A stretch of DNA of 64,000 bases from Desulfofalx alkaliphila DSM 12257 (lineage in GTDB: Bacteria; Bacillota; Desulfotomaculia; Desulfotomaculales; Desulfohalotomaculaceae), in the NCBI RefSeq assembly GCF_000711975.1, contig NZ_JONT01000007.1:1-64000 (forward strand), in the 5' to 3' direction. This document shows, piece by piece, positions 1 to 8,342 of the stretch. The position numbers were made by a program, and so were the translations under genes. Below the pieces are notes generated by a model. It did no database searches, was not told the origin of the DNA, and saw nothing but the letters and a program-made list of their open reading frames with translations. Within the stretch, counting starts at the first letter, position 1, and each line of letters begins with the position of its first letter.

Positions 1-1044
1 TCCCGTGCAGTTATCTGTTACTGTCTGCCCTGAGGAAGTATAAATGTATTCACCTGTGGTTATACCAAAAGCTTGAAGTTGGCTTAATGTGTATTCCTTC
101 AAGCCTCCGTACACTCCGTCACCGGCAACTGTGAACACTACCGGCTCTGACGAGGCCTCAGTTACTGTTACGGTGATGCTGTCGGTGAAATTGCCTTCGT
201 TAGTAGTAACGGTAATGGTGGCAGTTCCGACACCAACGGCGGTGACCAGCCCATCTTCATTGACGGTGGCAACTGATTCATTATCGCTTGACCAAGTGAC
301 GCTCTTGTCTGCAGCATTTGACGGTTCTACTACAACATTTAGCTGAACTGTCTGGCCTTCCTCCAGTGCCTGATCGCCATCTGTAATACTAACTCCGGTG
401 ACGGGCACCGGGCGCTCCTCACCCACTACGATACGCACAAGTTTCCTTATAAAAAAGGGCTGGTTTTTAAATTCGGGCTCACCTTCAGGTTGCCCCATAT
501 ATACACGAGGGTGCTCGTGGTCAAAATCAGCTTCTGTCAGTTCCCGGTCTTCCCACTCAATTTCTGATGGTTTTCCGGCGTAATTAGGCTCAAAAAGCGC
601 AGCACGATACGCGGCAATCATCGGTCCCACTTGTACCCCATCATCTGTACTAAACTCAGGGTAGTAGTAGCGACCGTAAAGGTCATCGATGGTCCATGCC
701 ATACTTAGGCCGTCCGAGGCCGTAAACCTTATAGACCAATTCCCTTCCTTCAGGTTATCCTCACCGAGCAAGTCAATAAGATCCCATCCTCTAACTCTCC
801 AGATTTTGTAAAAGTTCCAGTTGTTAACCGAAGAATAGTAGCGCTCAATAAAATCTTCGTTATCAAAGTCCAACCAATCGGATTGGTAAAGATACACATC
901 CTCCTTTAGTCCCGTGCCGGTAATAACTAATTCCGGTTCAGCTTGAGCATCCGAGGGTGCCAACAGGCATAAAAAACCGGCAACCAGGAACACCCCCAGA
1001 AAAAGCGACAATGTTTTAAACCATCGCTTATTAATGGTGAGCAT
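1..1044 (-). CDS. Exported Moco-fold and Ig-like surface protein, C-terminus outside window
   Basis: The reading frame starts at ATG 1044, eight bases after a GGAG ribosome site, and stays open to base 1, so 348 codons are visible and the C-terminus is missing. Residues 1-35 are a Sec signal peptide ending near SDAQA. Residues ~36-210 have the layout of the sulfite-oxidase-type molybdopterin fold (VITGTGL, VRGWDLIDLL, RFTASDGL) and closely resemble the first module of the 1596-residue protein at 10009-14799. A bacterial Ig-like 2 domain follows at ~212-290 (TAVGVGTATITV), and a second Moco-fold module begins at the window edge. I see no cysteine at the Mo-ligand position in the first module. 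It is the last visible gene of a same-strand cluster of exported proteins. Function is not known. Confidence 0.8.
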   Translation of the reverse strand, partial: MLTINKRWFKTLSLFLGVFLVAGFLCLLAPSDAQAEPELVITGTGLKEDVYLYQSDWLDFDNEDFIERYYSSVNNWNFYKIWRVRGWDLIDLLGEDNLKEGNWSIRFTASDGLSMAWTIDDLYGRYYYPEFSTDDGVQVGPMIAAYRAALFEPNYAGKPSEIEWEDRELTEADFDHEHPRVYMGQPEGEPEFKNQPFFIRKLVRIVVGEERPVPVTGVSITDGDQALEEGQTVQLNVVVEPSNAADKSVTWSSDNESVATVNEDGLVTAVGVGTATITVTTNEGNFTDSITVTVTEASSEPVVFTVAGDGVYGGLKEYTLSQLQAFGITTGEYIYTSSGQTVTDNCTG

Positions 1045-1149
1045 ACTAATATCTCCTTTCATAAACTAATTAGAATTTTTTCATTCTTTATCAAAAACGT
1101 AGTTAAAATCTAACCACCCCCTTGCTTTTTTGGGACCATCATAGACATG

Positions 1150-2475
1150 TTATCTTGTGATCGTGATCTTACTTGTCTTAGCTTCATAATCCACCTGGGC
1201 CCCCAAACTCTCACTTACAAACCGCAGGGGGATAAATGTGCGCCCTGGAGGAATTGTTGTCGGAGCACACTCGATGGATTGCTGTACACCATCGACCTGA
1301 ACATTATTGGAACCTATAATAAGAACTATTACTTTGCCGCCATCGACAATGGTTATCCGGTTAGTTTGAGCATCCCAATCAACTTCAGCTCCTAAAGCTT
1401 CACTTACAAACCGCACTGGTACCAGTGTGCGTCCAGTTTTGTCATCAACGTAGGGTGCTGCCTCTAGAGTATATGAAGCACCATCAACGCTAGCTTCTAC
1501 CCGGCCGATGGTGAGCCCGATGATTTTTCCCAACTGCTTGTCCGGCACCTCATCATCTGCAACCCGGTAGTGGAAGGTAACAACATCGCTGTTCAGCTTA
1601 CCTGGGCCGATGGTGATTGCCTTGATGGTTGTATCTTCATTGATCGGTCCAATGGGGTGATTAATGGTACCTAAAACATCGGCTCGGGCCGCCCACCACC
1701 GTTTTGCTATCCAGTTGTACATCGGACTTTCCAAGGTGGGTGTGCTGCCGTCAGTGGTATAATAAATTTTGTCGTCATCACTATTGGCATTACTTAAGGC
1801 AACCATTGTACCTGCCGGCACTGTACCACCGGATGGATTGGCTTGGGGCTCATCCCATTTTTTCGGTTCTGCAGTTAGCACCTCAATCTTATTTAAATAC
1901 TTAACGAATAAATTTCCCGTTTGTTCCGTAACTGCTCGCTGGCCAAGCATTAGCATCGGGGAATTCATATCGGTCATATAGTCTGGGTTATTGCTACCCT
2001 CAACACTGATGAGACCGATGATTGCATCTACTTCCACAGCACCTGCTGAAGAACCGGGGATGTGACCGTCAAAATCGTTGCTGTTTCTAAAATTAGGGAA
2101 ACAATAACGCCTGTCTTTTAACAGTTCATCAACGGTAAGGGTCATGGTATAACCATCGCTGGAAGTAAATCTGACCAGCTTTGCATCCTCTTTTAACCCT
2201 GCCTTGTCCAAGAGGTTACTCAATTTGACCCCTTTACCCACATACCATTTTTTAGTGGGCCAGGTGTTAATGGCACTGTATATATACTGGTGTTGTGGCA
2301 TTGCTTCCAATTGTTGCAAGGTAAACGTTACCGGATTGGTTACACCGTCACCTGTAATCTCAAGGTAATTCGATGCGTCATTGGCTCTTGCATGGGCCGG
2401 CAAACTAAACAGCAGTATACCGAGGACGATAATAAATAACTTAGCAAACCATTTCCTATTTAATATGTGCATCAC
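1150..2475 (-). CDS. Exported Moco-fold protein with chitobiase-like and stalk domains
   Basis: 441 residues. A signal peptide (cleavage near PAHARA) is followed by one Moco-fold-like module at ~40-215: a strand ending TFTLQQLEAM, a WYVGKGVKLSNLLDKAG segment matching the W-x-G-x-P/V-L-x-x-L-L region of sulfite oxidase, and VRFTSSDGY. The family's Mo-binding cysteine is absent. A chitobiase C-terminal-like beta domain (IYYTTDGSTPT, ~218-305) follows. Residues ~318-441 are two copies of the so-called copper amine oxidase N-terminal/stalk motif (VPVRFVSEALGAEVDW and IPLRFVSESLGAQVDY), a common wall-associated module of Firmicutes that is not itself an oxidase. It follows the DUF2149 gene by 23 bases. 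Export is confident; ligand and function are unknown. Confidence 0.85.
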   Translation of the reverse strand: MMHILNRKWFAKLFIIVLGILLFSLPAHARANDASNYLEITGDGVTNPVTFTLQQLEAMPQHQYIYSAINTWPTKKWYVGKGVKLSNLLDKAGLKEDAKLVRFTSSDGYTMTLTVDELLKDRRYCFPNFRNSNDFDGHIPGSSAGAVEVDAIIGLISVEGSNNPDYMTDMNSPMLMLGQRAVTEQTGNLFVKYLNKIEVLTAEPKKWDEPQANPSGGTVPAGTMVALSNANSDDDKIYYTTDGSTPTLESPMYNWIAKRWWAARADVLGTINHPIGPINEDTTIKAITIGPGKLNSDVVTFHYRVADDEVPDKQLGKIIGLTIGRVEASVDGASYTLEAAPYVDDKTGRTLVPVRFVSEALGAEVDWDAQTNRITIVDGGKVIVLIIGSNNVQVDGVQQSIECAPTTIPPGRTFIPLRFVSESLGAQVDYEAKTSKITITR

Positions 2476-2498
2476 TGATACCCCTTTCGCTATTCACC

Positions 2499-2807
2499 TT
2501 AATTAGTAAGCATGAACAATTGCCCTGTCTCGGGATCCTTGTATACCGTACCGATGTTCTCATAAATCCTTCCTTCACCTTGGGTTTCAATCAGGTCTTC
2601 ATTTATTGCCGGGGTATCAGTTACCTCCCGTCCCTGTTCAAGATTAATCCGCTGTCCTAGGCTTAGATCGACATTCCATTGAAAAGCCAAAGCAAGCATT
2701 AAGCCACAGGCAAAGACAAGCATGGCATCTACAATGTTAATTGCCCCCTCAACAGGGTTAACATCTTCATAAATCAGACGTTTTCTGTTCCTCAACCCGC
2801 TTTTCAC
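2499..2807 (-). CDS. DUF2149 protein, ExbD-like single-pass partner of the ExbB-like channel
   Basis: 102 residues, GTG start at 2807 chosen because GGAGG lies nine bases upstream. It overlaps the ExbB-like gene by 41 bases, so the two are probably translationally coupled. A short basic N-terminus precedes one membrane helix (~22-44) that contains Asp27 in the context NIVDAMLV. ExbD and MotB helices carry an essential proton-binding Asp in a very similar setting (FIDVMLVLL). The remaining ~55 residues are polar and would lie outside the membrane. DUF2149 is a known family of unknown function that occurs beside MotA/TolQ/ExbB proteins. The ExbD-like role is my inference from topology, the Asp and the neighbour. 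Confidence 0.8.
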   Translation of the reverse strand: MKSGLRNRKRLIYEDVNPVEGAINIVDAMLVFACGLMLALAFQWNVDLSLGQRINLEQGREVTDTPAINEDLIETQGEGRIYENIGTVYKDPETGQLFMLTN

Positions 2808-3438
2808 GGTCTAACACCTCCAGCAAACTTTCCATTATGGCTTCCAGTGAGCTTAAGTAATCCTCGTACCACCCTTTCCGCAGGCGAGAGATTGCATAGG
2901 CGACGCCGGCAGCAGCCAAACCGGTTACCGTAGCATCAAAGGCTGTTAACAGTGAATCGGCCAGCATTTTGGTATCGCCCTGACCTAAAGCAATCATGCC
3001 CGGTCCCAGTGGAATTAGTGTGGCCATTAATCCTAACATCGGTCCCAGTCTAGCCACCAAATCGGTTCTGTTGGTGATTCTGATATAATGCAGTTCCTCG
3101 CTGGCCAACAACCGGCGGGCCAGTGCTTGCTGCGAAGCAGCAGACAGGTTTCTATGCTTGATTATTTCGCCAAGAGCCAATTTATGTCGCCTAAACAGTG
3201 GGCTATGCTCAATTTCATTCATTATCTCCCTAGCATCTTTTTGCTGAAAAGCATCTATTAAGGCAGGCACATTTACTTTAAACTTACGCCGTACCGCTAA
3301 AGCCTCCACCAACAAACCACCTAACTCAAGCACTGACAAAGCTAACAAGATCAAAAGTACCGTAATGGTAGGCATTAATAAGCCCGACGAAATGGCGTGC
3401 ATTGTACCTTTTAAGGGTTCTAACATAGTTGGGGGCAT
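2767..3438 (-). CDS. MotA/TolQ/ExbB-family proton channel protein
   Basis: 223 residues. There are three membrane helices (~20-42, ~130-152, ~165-187) with a long cytoplasmic loop between the first two, the standard ExbB/TolQ topology. The second and third helices carry the family pattern LVARLGPMLGLMATLIPLGP and AFDATVTGLAAAGVAYAIS. In this family a pentameric channel surrounds a pair of single-pass ExbD/TolR/MotB subunits and turns proton flow into mechanical work. The gene begins 10 bases after a membrane-anchored surface protein (3449-5011) and overlaps the DUF2149 gene, the likely partner subunit. An ExbB-type channel among exported proteins is unusual for a bacterium with no sign of an outer membrane here. 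The start at 3438 is uncertain because the nearest ribosome site is about 16 bases away. Confidence 0.88.
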   Translation of the reverse strand: MPPTMLEPLKGTMHAISSGLLMPTITVLLILLALSVLELGGLLVEALAVRRKFKVNVPALIDAFQQKDAREIMNEIEHSPLFRRHKLALGEIIKHRNLSAASQQALARRLLASEELHYIRITNRTDLVARLGPMLGLMATLIPLGPGMIALGQGDTKMLADSLLTAFDATVTGLAAAGVAYAISRLRKGWYEDYLSSLEAIMESLLEVLDREKRVEEQKTSDL

Positions 3439-3448
3439 TTTTATTTCT

Positions 3449-5011
3449 TTATAGCTCCTTTACATATTCTAAGTACCTCTTGCCAACCCCTGAAAGAAAG
3501 ATAATCAGCAGTAGCACTGTTATAGACGGCTTTTTTTCATAATCGTTCAGGGGGATAGATGTACTTTCAACTGACAATTCAAATACCTTTATATTTTGGC
3601 TATCTATATCTTCTAGTAAAAGGTCTGGGTTAATTGCTGAAATTTCAGCCAATTCACTTCTTTCTGCCAGGTATTGTCTTCTGTCTTCCGGCACATCACC
3701 GGAAACAGTTAAATTGTTATCTGGCTCAGCCTCCTCCGGCGTTTGCGATTGTTCAACTTCCGGCGAAATAGTCTCTTCAGAGCCAATGACAACGGATACC
3801 TCTTCCGGGCCATTAACAATACAGGTGGCTGTATGATTACCATCTTTCGTTTTCACAGTGATAACCGCCGTACCTTGACCCACCACCGTTACCAGACCAT
3901 GATTATCCACCGTAGCCACACTGGTATCACTGGAACTCCAAGTAACATCTTTTACAGTGGCATTAAACGGGGTAACAGTTGCTGTCAGTTGATAGGTACT
4001 GCCCACATTAAGGTTTATTCTGCTTTGGTCCAGTGTTACTCCAGTGGCCGGGCCACCGGGTACTTTAGTGGGGTCAACCGCCTGTCCGGTAGGATCGGCC
4101 TTATAGATGAAGGTGACCACCTCGCTGTCTTCTTTACCGGGACCAATGGTGACGGCTTTAATTACGGTATCCTCTTTGATTTCGATGGGGGAATTTACAT
4201 TATCTAAACCATCTCCCCGCAGCGGCCACCAGCGACTGGCACTCCAGTTAAACATCGGGCTATTCACCGTGGGTGTACTACCATCGGTTGTGTAGTAAAT
4301 CTTATCTTCGTTATTGCCTTTGTTGTGCAGCCTAAGCTTCGTTCCTACGGGCACAGTGGCACCGCTTTCTATATTCGCACTGGGAGCATCCCATTTTACA
4401 GGCTCAGAGGTAAGCACCTCAATTTTACTTACATATTTTAAGAATAAATTGTTGGTTTGCTCAGTTATGGCCCGCTGACCGAATATCAGCAGCAGTGAAT
4501 CCCTGTCATTCATATCAGCAGGATTGTCACTATCCTCTGCACTAAGTAACGCTAAGATAGGCTCCACCTCTAGAGCACCATCTGTAGAGCCGGGGATAGT
4601 ACCGTCGTGGGGGTGGTTTTCTTTAAAATGCGGGTAATAATAACGTTTATCTTTTAGCAACTCCTTAACAGTAAGGGTGATATCGTAGCCATCTCTTGAG
4701 ATAAACCGAATCAATGTAGCTTCATCTTTTATCCCTGCTAAAGCAAACAAGTCCCTTAACTTAACTCCTTTTCCCACGTACCATCTTTTGCTAGGCCAGG
4801 TATTTAACGTGCTATACACCTGCTGGTACTGCTGCATGGCTTCAAGTTGTTCCATGGTTAAAGTAATGGGAGTTGCCACCCCATCCCCGGTAATCTCAAT
4901 AGCAGTTTCATGTTCAGCAAATGCAAACCTTGGTGCTATCAAACTAAACAAACCGACAAAGAGCACCATAACCAAGAGAGGCAGTGAAACCTTCTTTCTA
5001 CTATCAGGCAT
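3449..5011 (-). CDS. Membrane-anchored exported Moco-fold and Ig-like protein
   Basis: 520 residues with an N-terminal signal peptide (cleavage near RFAFA). A Moco-fold-like module occupies ~35-215 (WYVGKGVKLRDLFALAG, LIRFISRDGY), again without a Mo-ligand cysteine. A chitobiase-like domain (IYYTTDGSTPT) lies at ~220-310 and a bacterial Ig-like 2 domain at ~322-402 (VTWSSSDTSVATVDNHG). An acidic linker leads to a C-terminal membrane helix at ~495-512 followed by a basic tail (GKRYLEYVKEL). It differs from its paralogues in having this anchor, and it lies 10 bases upstream of the ExbB-like gene. I infer that it is the surface component closest to the channel, but no partner contact can be shown from sequence. 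Confidence 0.82.
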   Translation of the reverse strand: MPDSRKKVSLPLLVMVLFVGLFSLIAPRFAFAEHETAIEITGDGVATPITLTMEQLEAMQQYQQVYSTLNTWPSKRWYVGKGVKLRDLFALAGIKDEATLIRFISRDGYDITLTVKELLKDKRYYYPHFKENHPHDGTIPGSTDGALEVEPILALLSAEDSDNPADMNDRDSLLLIFGQRAITEQTNNLFLKYVSKIEVLTSEPVKWDAPSANIESGATVPVGTKLRLHNKGNNEDKIYYTTDGSTPTVNSPMFNWSASRWWPLRGDGLDNVNSPIEIKEDTVIKAVTIGPGKEDSEVVTFIYKADPTGQAVDPTKVPGGPATGVTLDQSRINLNVGSTYQLTATVTPFNATVKDVTWSSSDTSVATVDNHGLVTVVGQGTAVITVKTKDGNHTATCIVNGPEEVSVVIGSEETISPEVEQSQTPEEAEPDNNLTVSGDVPEDRRQYLAERSELAEISAINPDLLLEDIDSQNIKVFELSVESTSIPLNDYEKKPSITVLLLIIFLSGVGKRYLEYVKEL

Positions 5012-5031
5012 TAATCACACACCTTTTTTTA

Positions 5032-8000
5032 CTAACCGCCATGCCCACTAACTATCGTGATCTCTCCGGTATCAGCTTGGTAGTCCACCTTTAAGCCCAT
5101 GGCCTCACACACAAACCGCAGTGGAACAAAGGTGCGACCGGGCGGGAGCATCGTTGGGGCACAGTCAATGGCTTGCTTTTCGCCATTAACTAAAACATTA
5201 TTAGATCCAAGGATAAGAATTATTTCTTTATTGCCATCACTAATGAGTACCTGTTGGGTTTCTGCCAGCCATTCTACTTCCCCACCCAACATTTCTACCA
5301 CAAACCGTGCAGGCACCATCGCGCGTCCTACCTGACTGTTTACATAAGGTGCAGCATCCAAGGCGTAAGTGCTACCGTCTATGGTGGCCTCCAATTGCCC
5401 AATAGTAAGTATTATCACTTGAGCCCATTCTTTTGCCACCATGACGGCAAATTTGCCACAGTGATCCACTTGAACAGTTATGATATTCCCGTTTACCTCG
5501 CCACCAATGTTAATCCATTTCTCTTCGGTTTCATCGTAGTAGTGGATAGTCGGATTTTCATTGGGTTTAATCTTTTCAGGATCGAAACCAAGCTCAACTG
5601 TCACACTTTTATTAAAATTGTAATTTGTCTTACCGGCCACGCTAAACTGGTAAACACAGCCGAGAATGCTAAATCCTTTTGGCGTGGCGGGAGTATCGAT
5701 CACCCGCTCTATGGCTACCTCCACCGGGTCGGTGCCCACCAAAGCTCCTGCCGGTATTTTAATGGCAACTTCATCACCAAAACTTACAGTGCCGCCTTTA
5801 TTGGGTATGATTGTTTCAGCTGCCACAAACTTATCTACCACCATTACTGCGAACGTTATGCAATGATCAACCTGTGCCATAACGGTATTGCCGGATATCT
5901 TTCCGTCAATATTGAACCATCGCTCGGCAATTTCATCGTAATAATAGATGGCTGGTTTCCCACCAGCGGAAACTGTCTCCGCATCAAAGTTAATTTTGAT
6001 GGTTACTTTTTTATCAAATTCATAACTTGTATTATCGCCAACGCTAAATCTGTACACATGATCGATAAACTTAAATCCTTCTGGCGCAGCGGGTGGAGTA
6101 ATAACACGATCTATCTTTACTTCCAACGGATCCTTTCCTGTCATAGCACCTGCCGGAATCTCAATGGTAACTCTATCTCCAAGGCTCACAGTACCGCCTA
6201 TGCTGGGTATAATGGATTTTGTTACGGTGGAGGGAACTTCTATAACTTTGTAGGTAAAGGTTGCAATATCACTGTTCAACCTGCCTGGGCCAATGGTGAC
6301 GGCCTTAATGGTGGTATCTTTAGTTAACTCTATTGGGTGATTGATCCCGGCCACCGTCTCCTCTCCGCGTTGCGACCACCAGCGGCTGGATATCCAGTTA
6401 TACATAGGACTATCCACCGTCGGTGTACTGCCATCAATGGTGTAATGAATTTTATCTATATCCATATTATTGTTAAACAGTTTAACCAACGCCTTTGATG
6501 GCAACATGCCACCGCCTGGATCTGCCTGAGGTGTATCCCATTTTGCCGGTGTGGAGGTTAGCACTTCTATTTCATTAACATATTTTGCAAATAAAGGACC
6601 GGTTTGCTCAGTAACGGCCCGCTGTCCTATCATTAATTGAAGAGCATTAGTTTGGGTCATAAGGGAAGGGTTATCGGTGCCCTCGGCACTAACCAGGGCA
6701 ACAATAGGTTCCACCTCGACAGCACCCGAAGAAGATCCACGTATATGCCCTTCATTTCCACCGGACATGAAATTAGGAAAACGATAACGCCTGTCTCTTA
6801 ATAACTCCTGAACGGTAAGGGTTGTATAGTAGCCATCGCTGGAACGAAACCTTATCTGCTGGGCATTTCCTTTCAGCCCTGCCTCGGTAAGCAGATCCCT
6901 CACTTTAACCCCTTTACCCACATACCAACTCTTAGAGGGCCAGGTGTTAATTACACTGTAAACTGATTGGTACTGGGGCATATTTTCTAGCTGAGACATG
7001 GTAAACTCTTTGGTGGTGGTTACCCCGTCGCCTTTGATGGTTAGCACTACATCCCCGCTGGGTGGCAATACGCTTTCTGTCCCAACCTCCAGGACAAACT
7101 CATGGCTGTCTGCACCAAACGGATCTGCACTGTCAGTTACAGTTACAGTGAATGTAAAGGTACCGGTCTCAGTGGGGGTTCCCTGCAAAGTTGCGCCGTT
7201 TAAACTCATACCCTTTGGCAAAACACCGTCGGTAACAGCAAAAGTATATGGCTGTACTCCACCTGTTGCTGTGAAGGTATGCCGGTATTCTTTGTTAATG
7301 GTAGCTTTGGCAAGATTAATTTTGTTAATAACAAGACCAGGGTCAGCTACATCAGCAACTTGATACTCAAAAGTAACGATGTCACTGTCCCTTTTCCCGG
7401 GGCCAATTACAACTGCTTTAATAATGGTATTCTCGTTAATTTCGATTGGGTGATTGACTGCATCAAAATCTTCCCGCCATGACCACCGGCTTGCCACCCA
7501 GTTATACATCGGGCTGTCTACCGTAGGAGTACTGCCGTCAAGGGTATAATGGACTTTATCCAGATCGTTATCAGGGCCCTGCAATTTAACCATCGTTCCC
7601 AGGGGCACTTCCCCGCTATTTGGAACAGCTGTGGGACTGTCCCATTTATCCGGTTCAGTGGTAAGCACTTCAATGGTAGTTACATATTTGGCAAACATCG
7701 CATTTGTCTGCTCAGTTACCGCCCGCTGCCCAAACAAGAGGTGATTAGCATCGTTAAAGGTCATCTGATCGTCTGCTACAGCTTCTAAGCTTTGACCGTA
7801 GCAACTTTTCCACGCTATAATTGGCTCTACTGGCACCGCTTCATTAGAATCGCCAGGGATATGTCCTGCAATTCCATTATTCATAAAATTAGGAAAACTA
7901 TAACGTGGCCGGTATACAAATTCACTCACTGTAAAAGTTGTGCTAAAGCCATCGCGGGTAGAAAATTTAATTAGAGTTGCTTCCGGTTTAATCCCCCCCG

Positions 8001-8292
8001 CCGCCTCAAGTAGATCACTTACTTTAACACCGGTACCCTTGTACCAGTACTTGGTTGGCCAGGTATTAATGGTGCTGTATAATTCCGTATGTTGTGGCAA
8101 TACTTCGGGATTCCGAAGCTCATCCTGGGTAAAGGTTACACCGGGGTTATAAACACCGTCTCCGGTAATGGTAATCGAACCCCCGACGGCATATGCCGCT
8201 TGAGGTGTCAGCAGAGCAAATATACAAACCAAAAAAAGCAGTCCACTAAAAAGTAAAGCACCAAGCAAGCTAAAATTTTTATGTATACGCAT
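5032..8292 (-). CDS. Large exported protein with two Moco-fold modules, ZU5-like and stalk domains
   Basis: 1086 residues, signal peptide cleaved near AAYA. Domains in order: Moco-fold module 1 (~36-220), chitobiase-like (~225-310), a putative Ig fold (~320-410, GTPTETGTFTFTVTVTD), module 2 (~415-600), a second chitobiase-like domain (~600-685), two ZU5-like domains (~690-820 and ~822-945, IPSIGGTVSLGDRV and IPNKGGTVSFGDEV, each ending in a VDHC-x-x-FAVMV segment) and a pair of stalk motifs (~957-1086). The internal duplications and near identity to the modules of 1150-2475 and 3449-5011 show expansion by shuffling. Neither module has the sulfite-oxidase cysteine. It is predicted to be exported and held at the wall; its function is unknown. 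Confidence 0.83.
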   Translation of the reverse strand: MRIHKNFSLLGALLFSGLLFLVCIFALLTPQAAYAVGGSITITGDGVYNPGVTFTQDELRNPEVLPQHTELYSTINTWPTKYWYKGTGVKVSDLLEAAGGIKPEATLIKFSTRDGFSTTFTVSEFVYRPRYSFPNFMNNGIAGHIPGDSNEAVPVEPIIAWKSCYGQSLEAVADDQMTFNDANHLLFGQRAVTEQTNAMFAKYVTTIEVLTTEPDKWDSPTAVPNSGEVPLGTMVKLQGPDNDLDKVHYTLDGSTPTVDSPMYNWVASRWSWREDFDAVNHPIEINENTIIKAVVIGPGKRDSDIVTFEYQVADVADPGLVINKINLAKATINKEYRHTFTATGGVQPYTFAVTDGVLPKGMSLNGATLQGTPTETGTFTFTVTVTDSADPFGADSHEFVLEVGTESVLPPSGDVVLTIKGDGVTTTKEFTMSQLENMPQYQSVYSVINTWPSKSWYVGKGVKVRDLLTEAGLKGNAQQIRFRSSDGYYTTLTVQELLRDRRYRFPNFMSGGNEGHIRGSSSGAVEVEPIVALVSAEGTDNPSLMTQTNALQLMIGQRAVTEQTGPLFAKYVNEIEVLTSTPAKWDTPQADPGGGMLPSKALVKLFNNNMDIDKIHYTIDGSTPTVDSPMYNWISSRWWSQRGEETVAGINHPIELTKDTTIKAVTIGPGRLNSDIATFTYKVIEVPSTVTKSIIPSIGGTVSLGDRVTIEIPAGAMTGKDPLEVKIDRVITPPAAPEGFKFIDHVYRFSVGDNTSYEFDKKVTIKINFDAETVSAGGKPAIYYYDEIAERWFNIDGKISGNTVMAQVDHCITFAVMVVDKFVAAETIIPNKGGTVSFGDEVAIKIPAGALVGTDPVEVAIERVIDTPATPKGFSILGCVYQFSVAGKTNYNFNKSVTVELGFDPEKIKPNENPTIHYYDETEEKWINIGGEVNGNIITVQVDHCGKFAVMVAKEWAQVIILTIGQLEATIDGSTYALDAAPYVNSQVGRAMVPARFVVEMLGGEVEWLAETQQVLISDGNKEIILILGSNNVLVNGEKQAIDCAPTMLPPGRTFVPLRFVCEAMGLKVDYQADTGEITIVSGHGG

Positions 8293-8342
8293 CTGAGACC
8301 CACCTTTCCACCGGTCAATGATTAACCATTAAACCAGTAGGT

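Noticed and set aside
1150-2475. Copper amine oxidase
   Set aside because: Only the stalk-type N-terminal motif is present; catalytic domain and TPQ site are absent.
3743-4207. Plus-strand frame opposite 3449-5011
   Set aside because: Shadow of a gene with well-defined Ig and Moco-fold motifs on the other strand.
5254-6327. Long plus-strand open frame opposite the 1086-residue protein
   Set aside because: It is antisense to clear domain sequence, has no ribosome site and no recognisable protein features.
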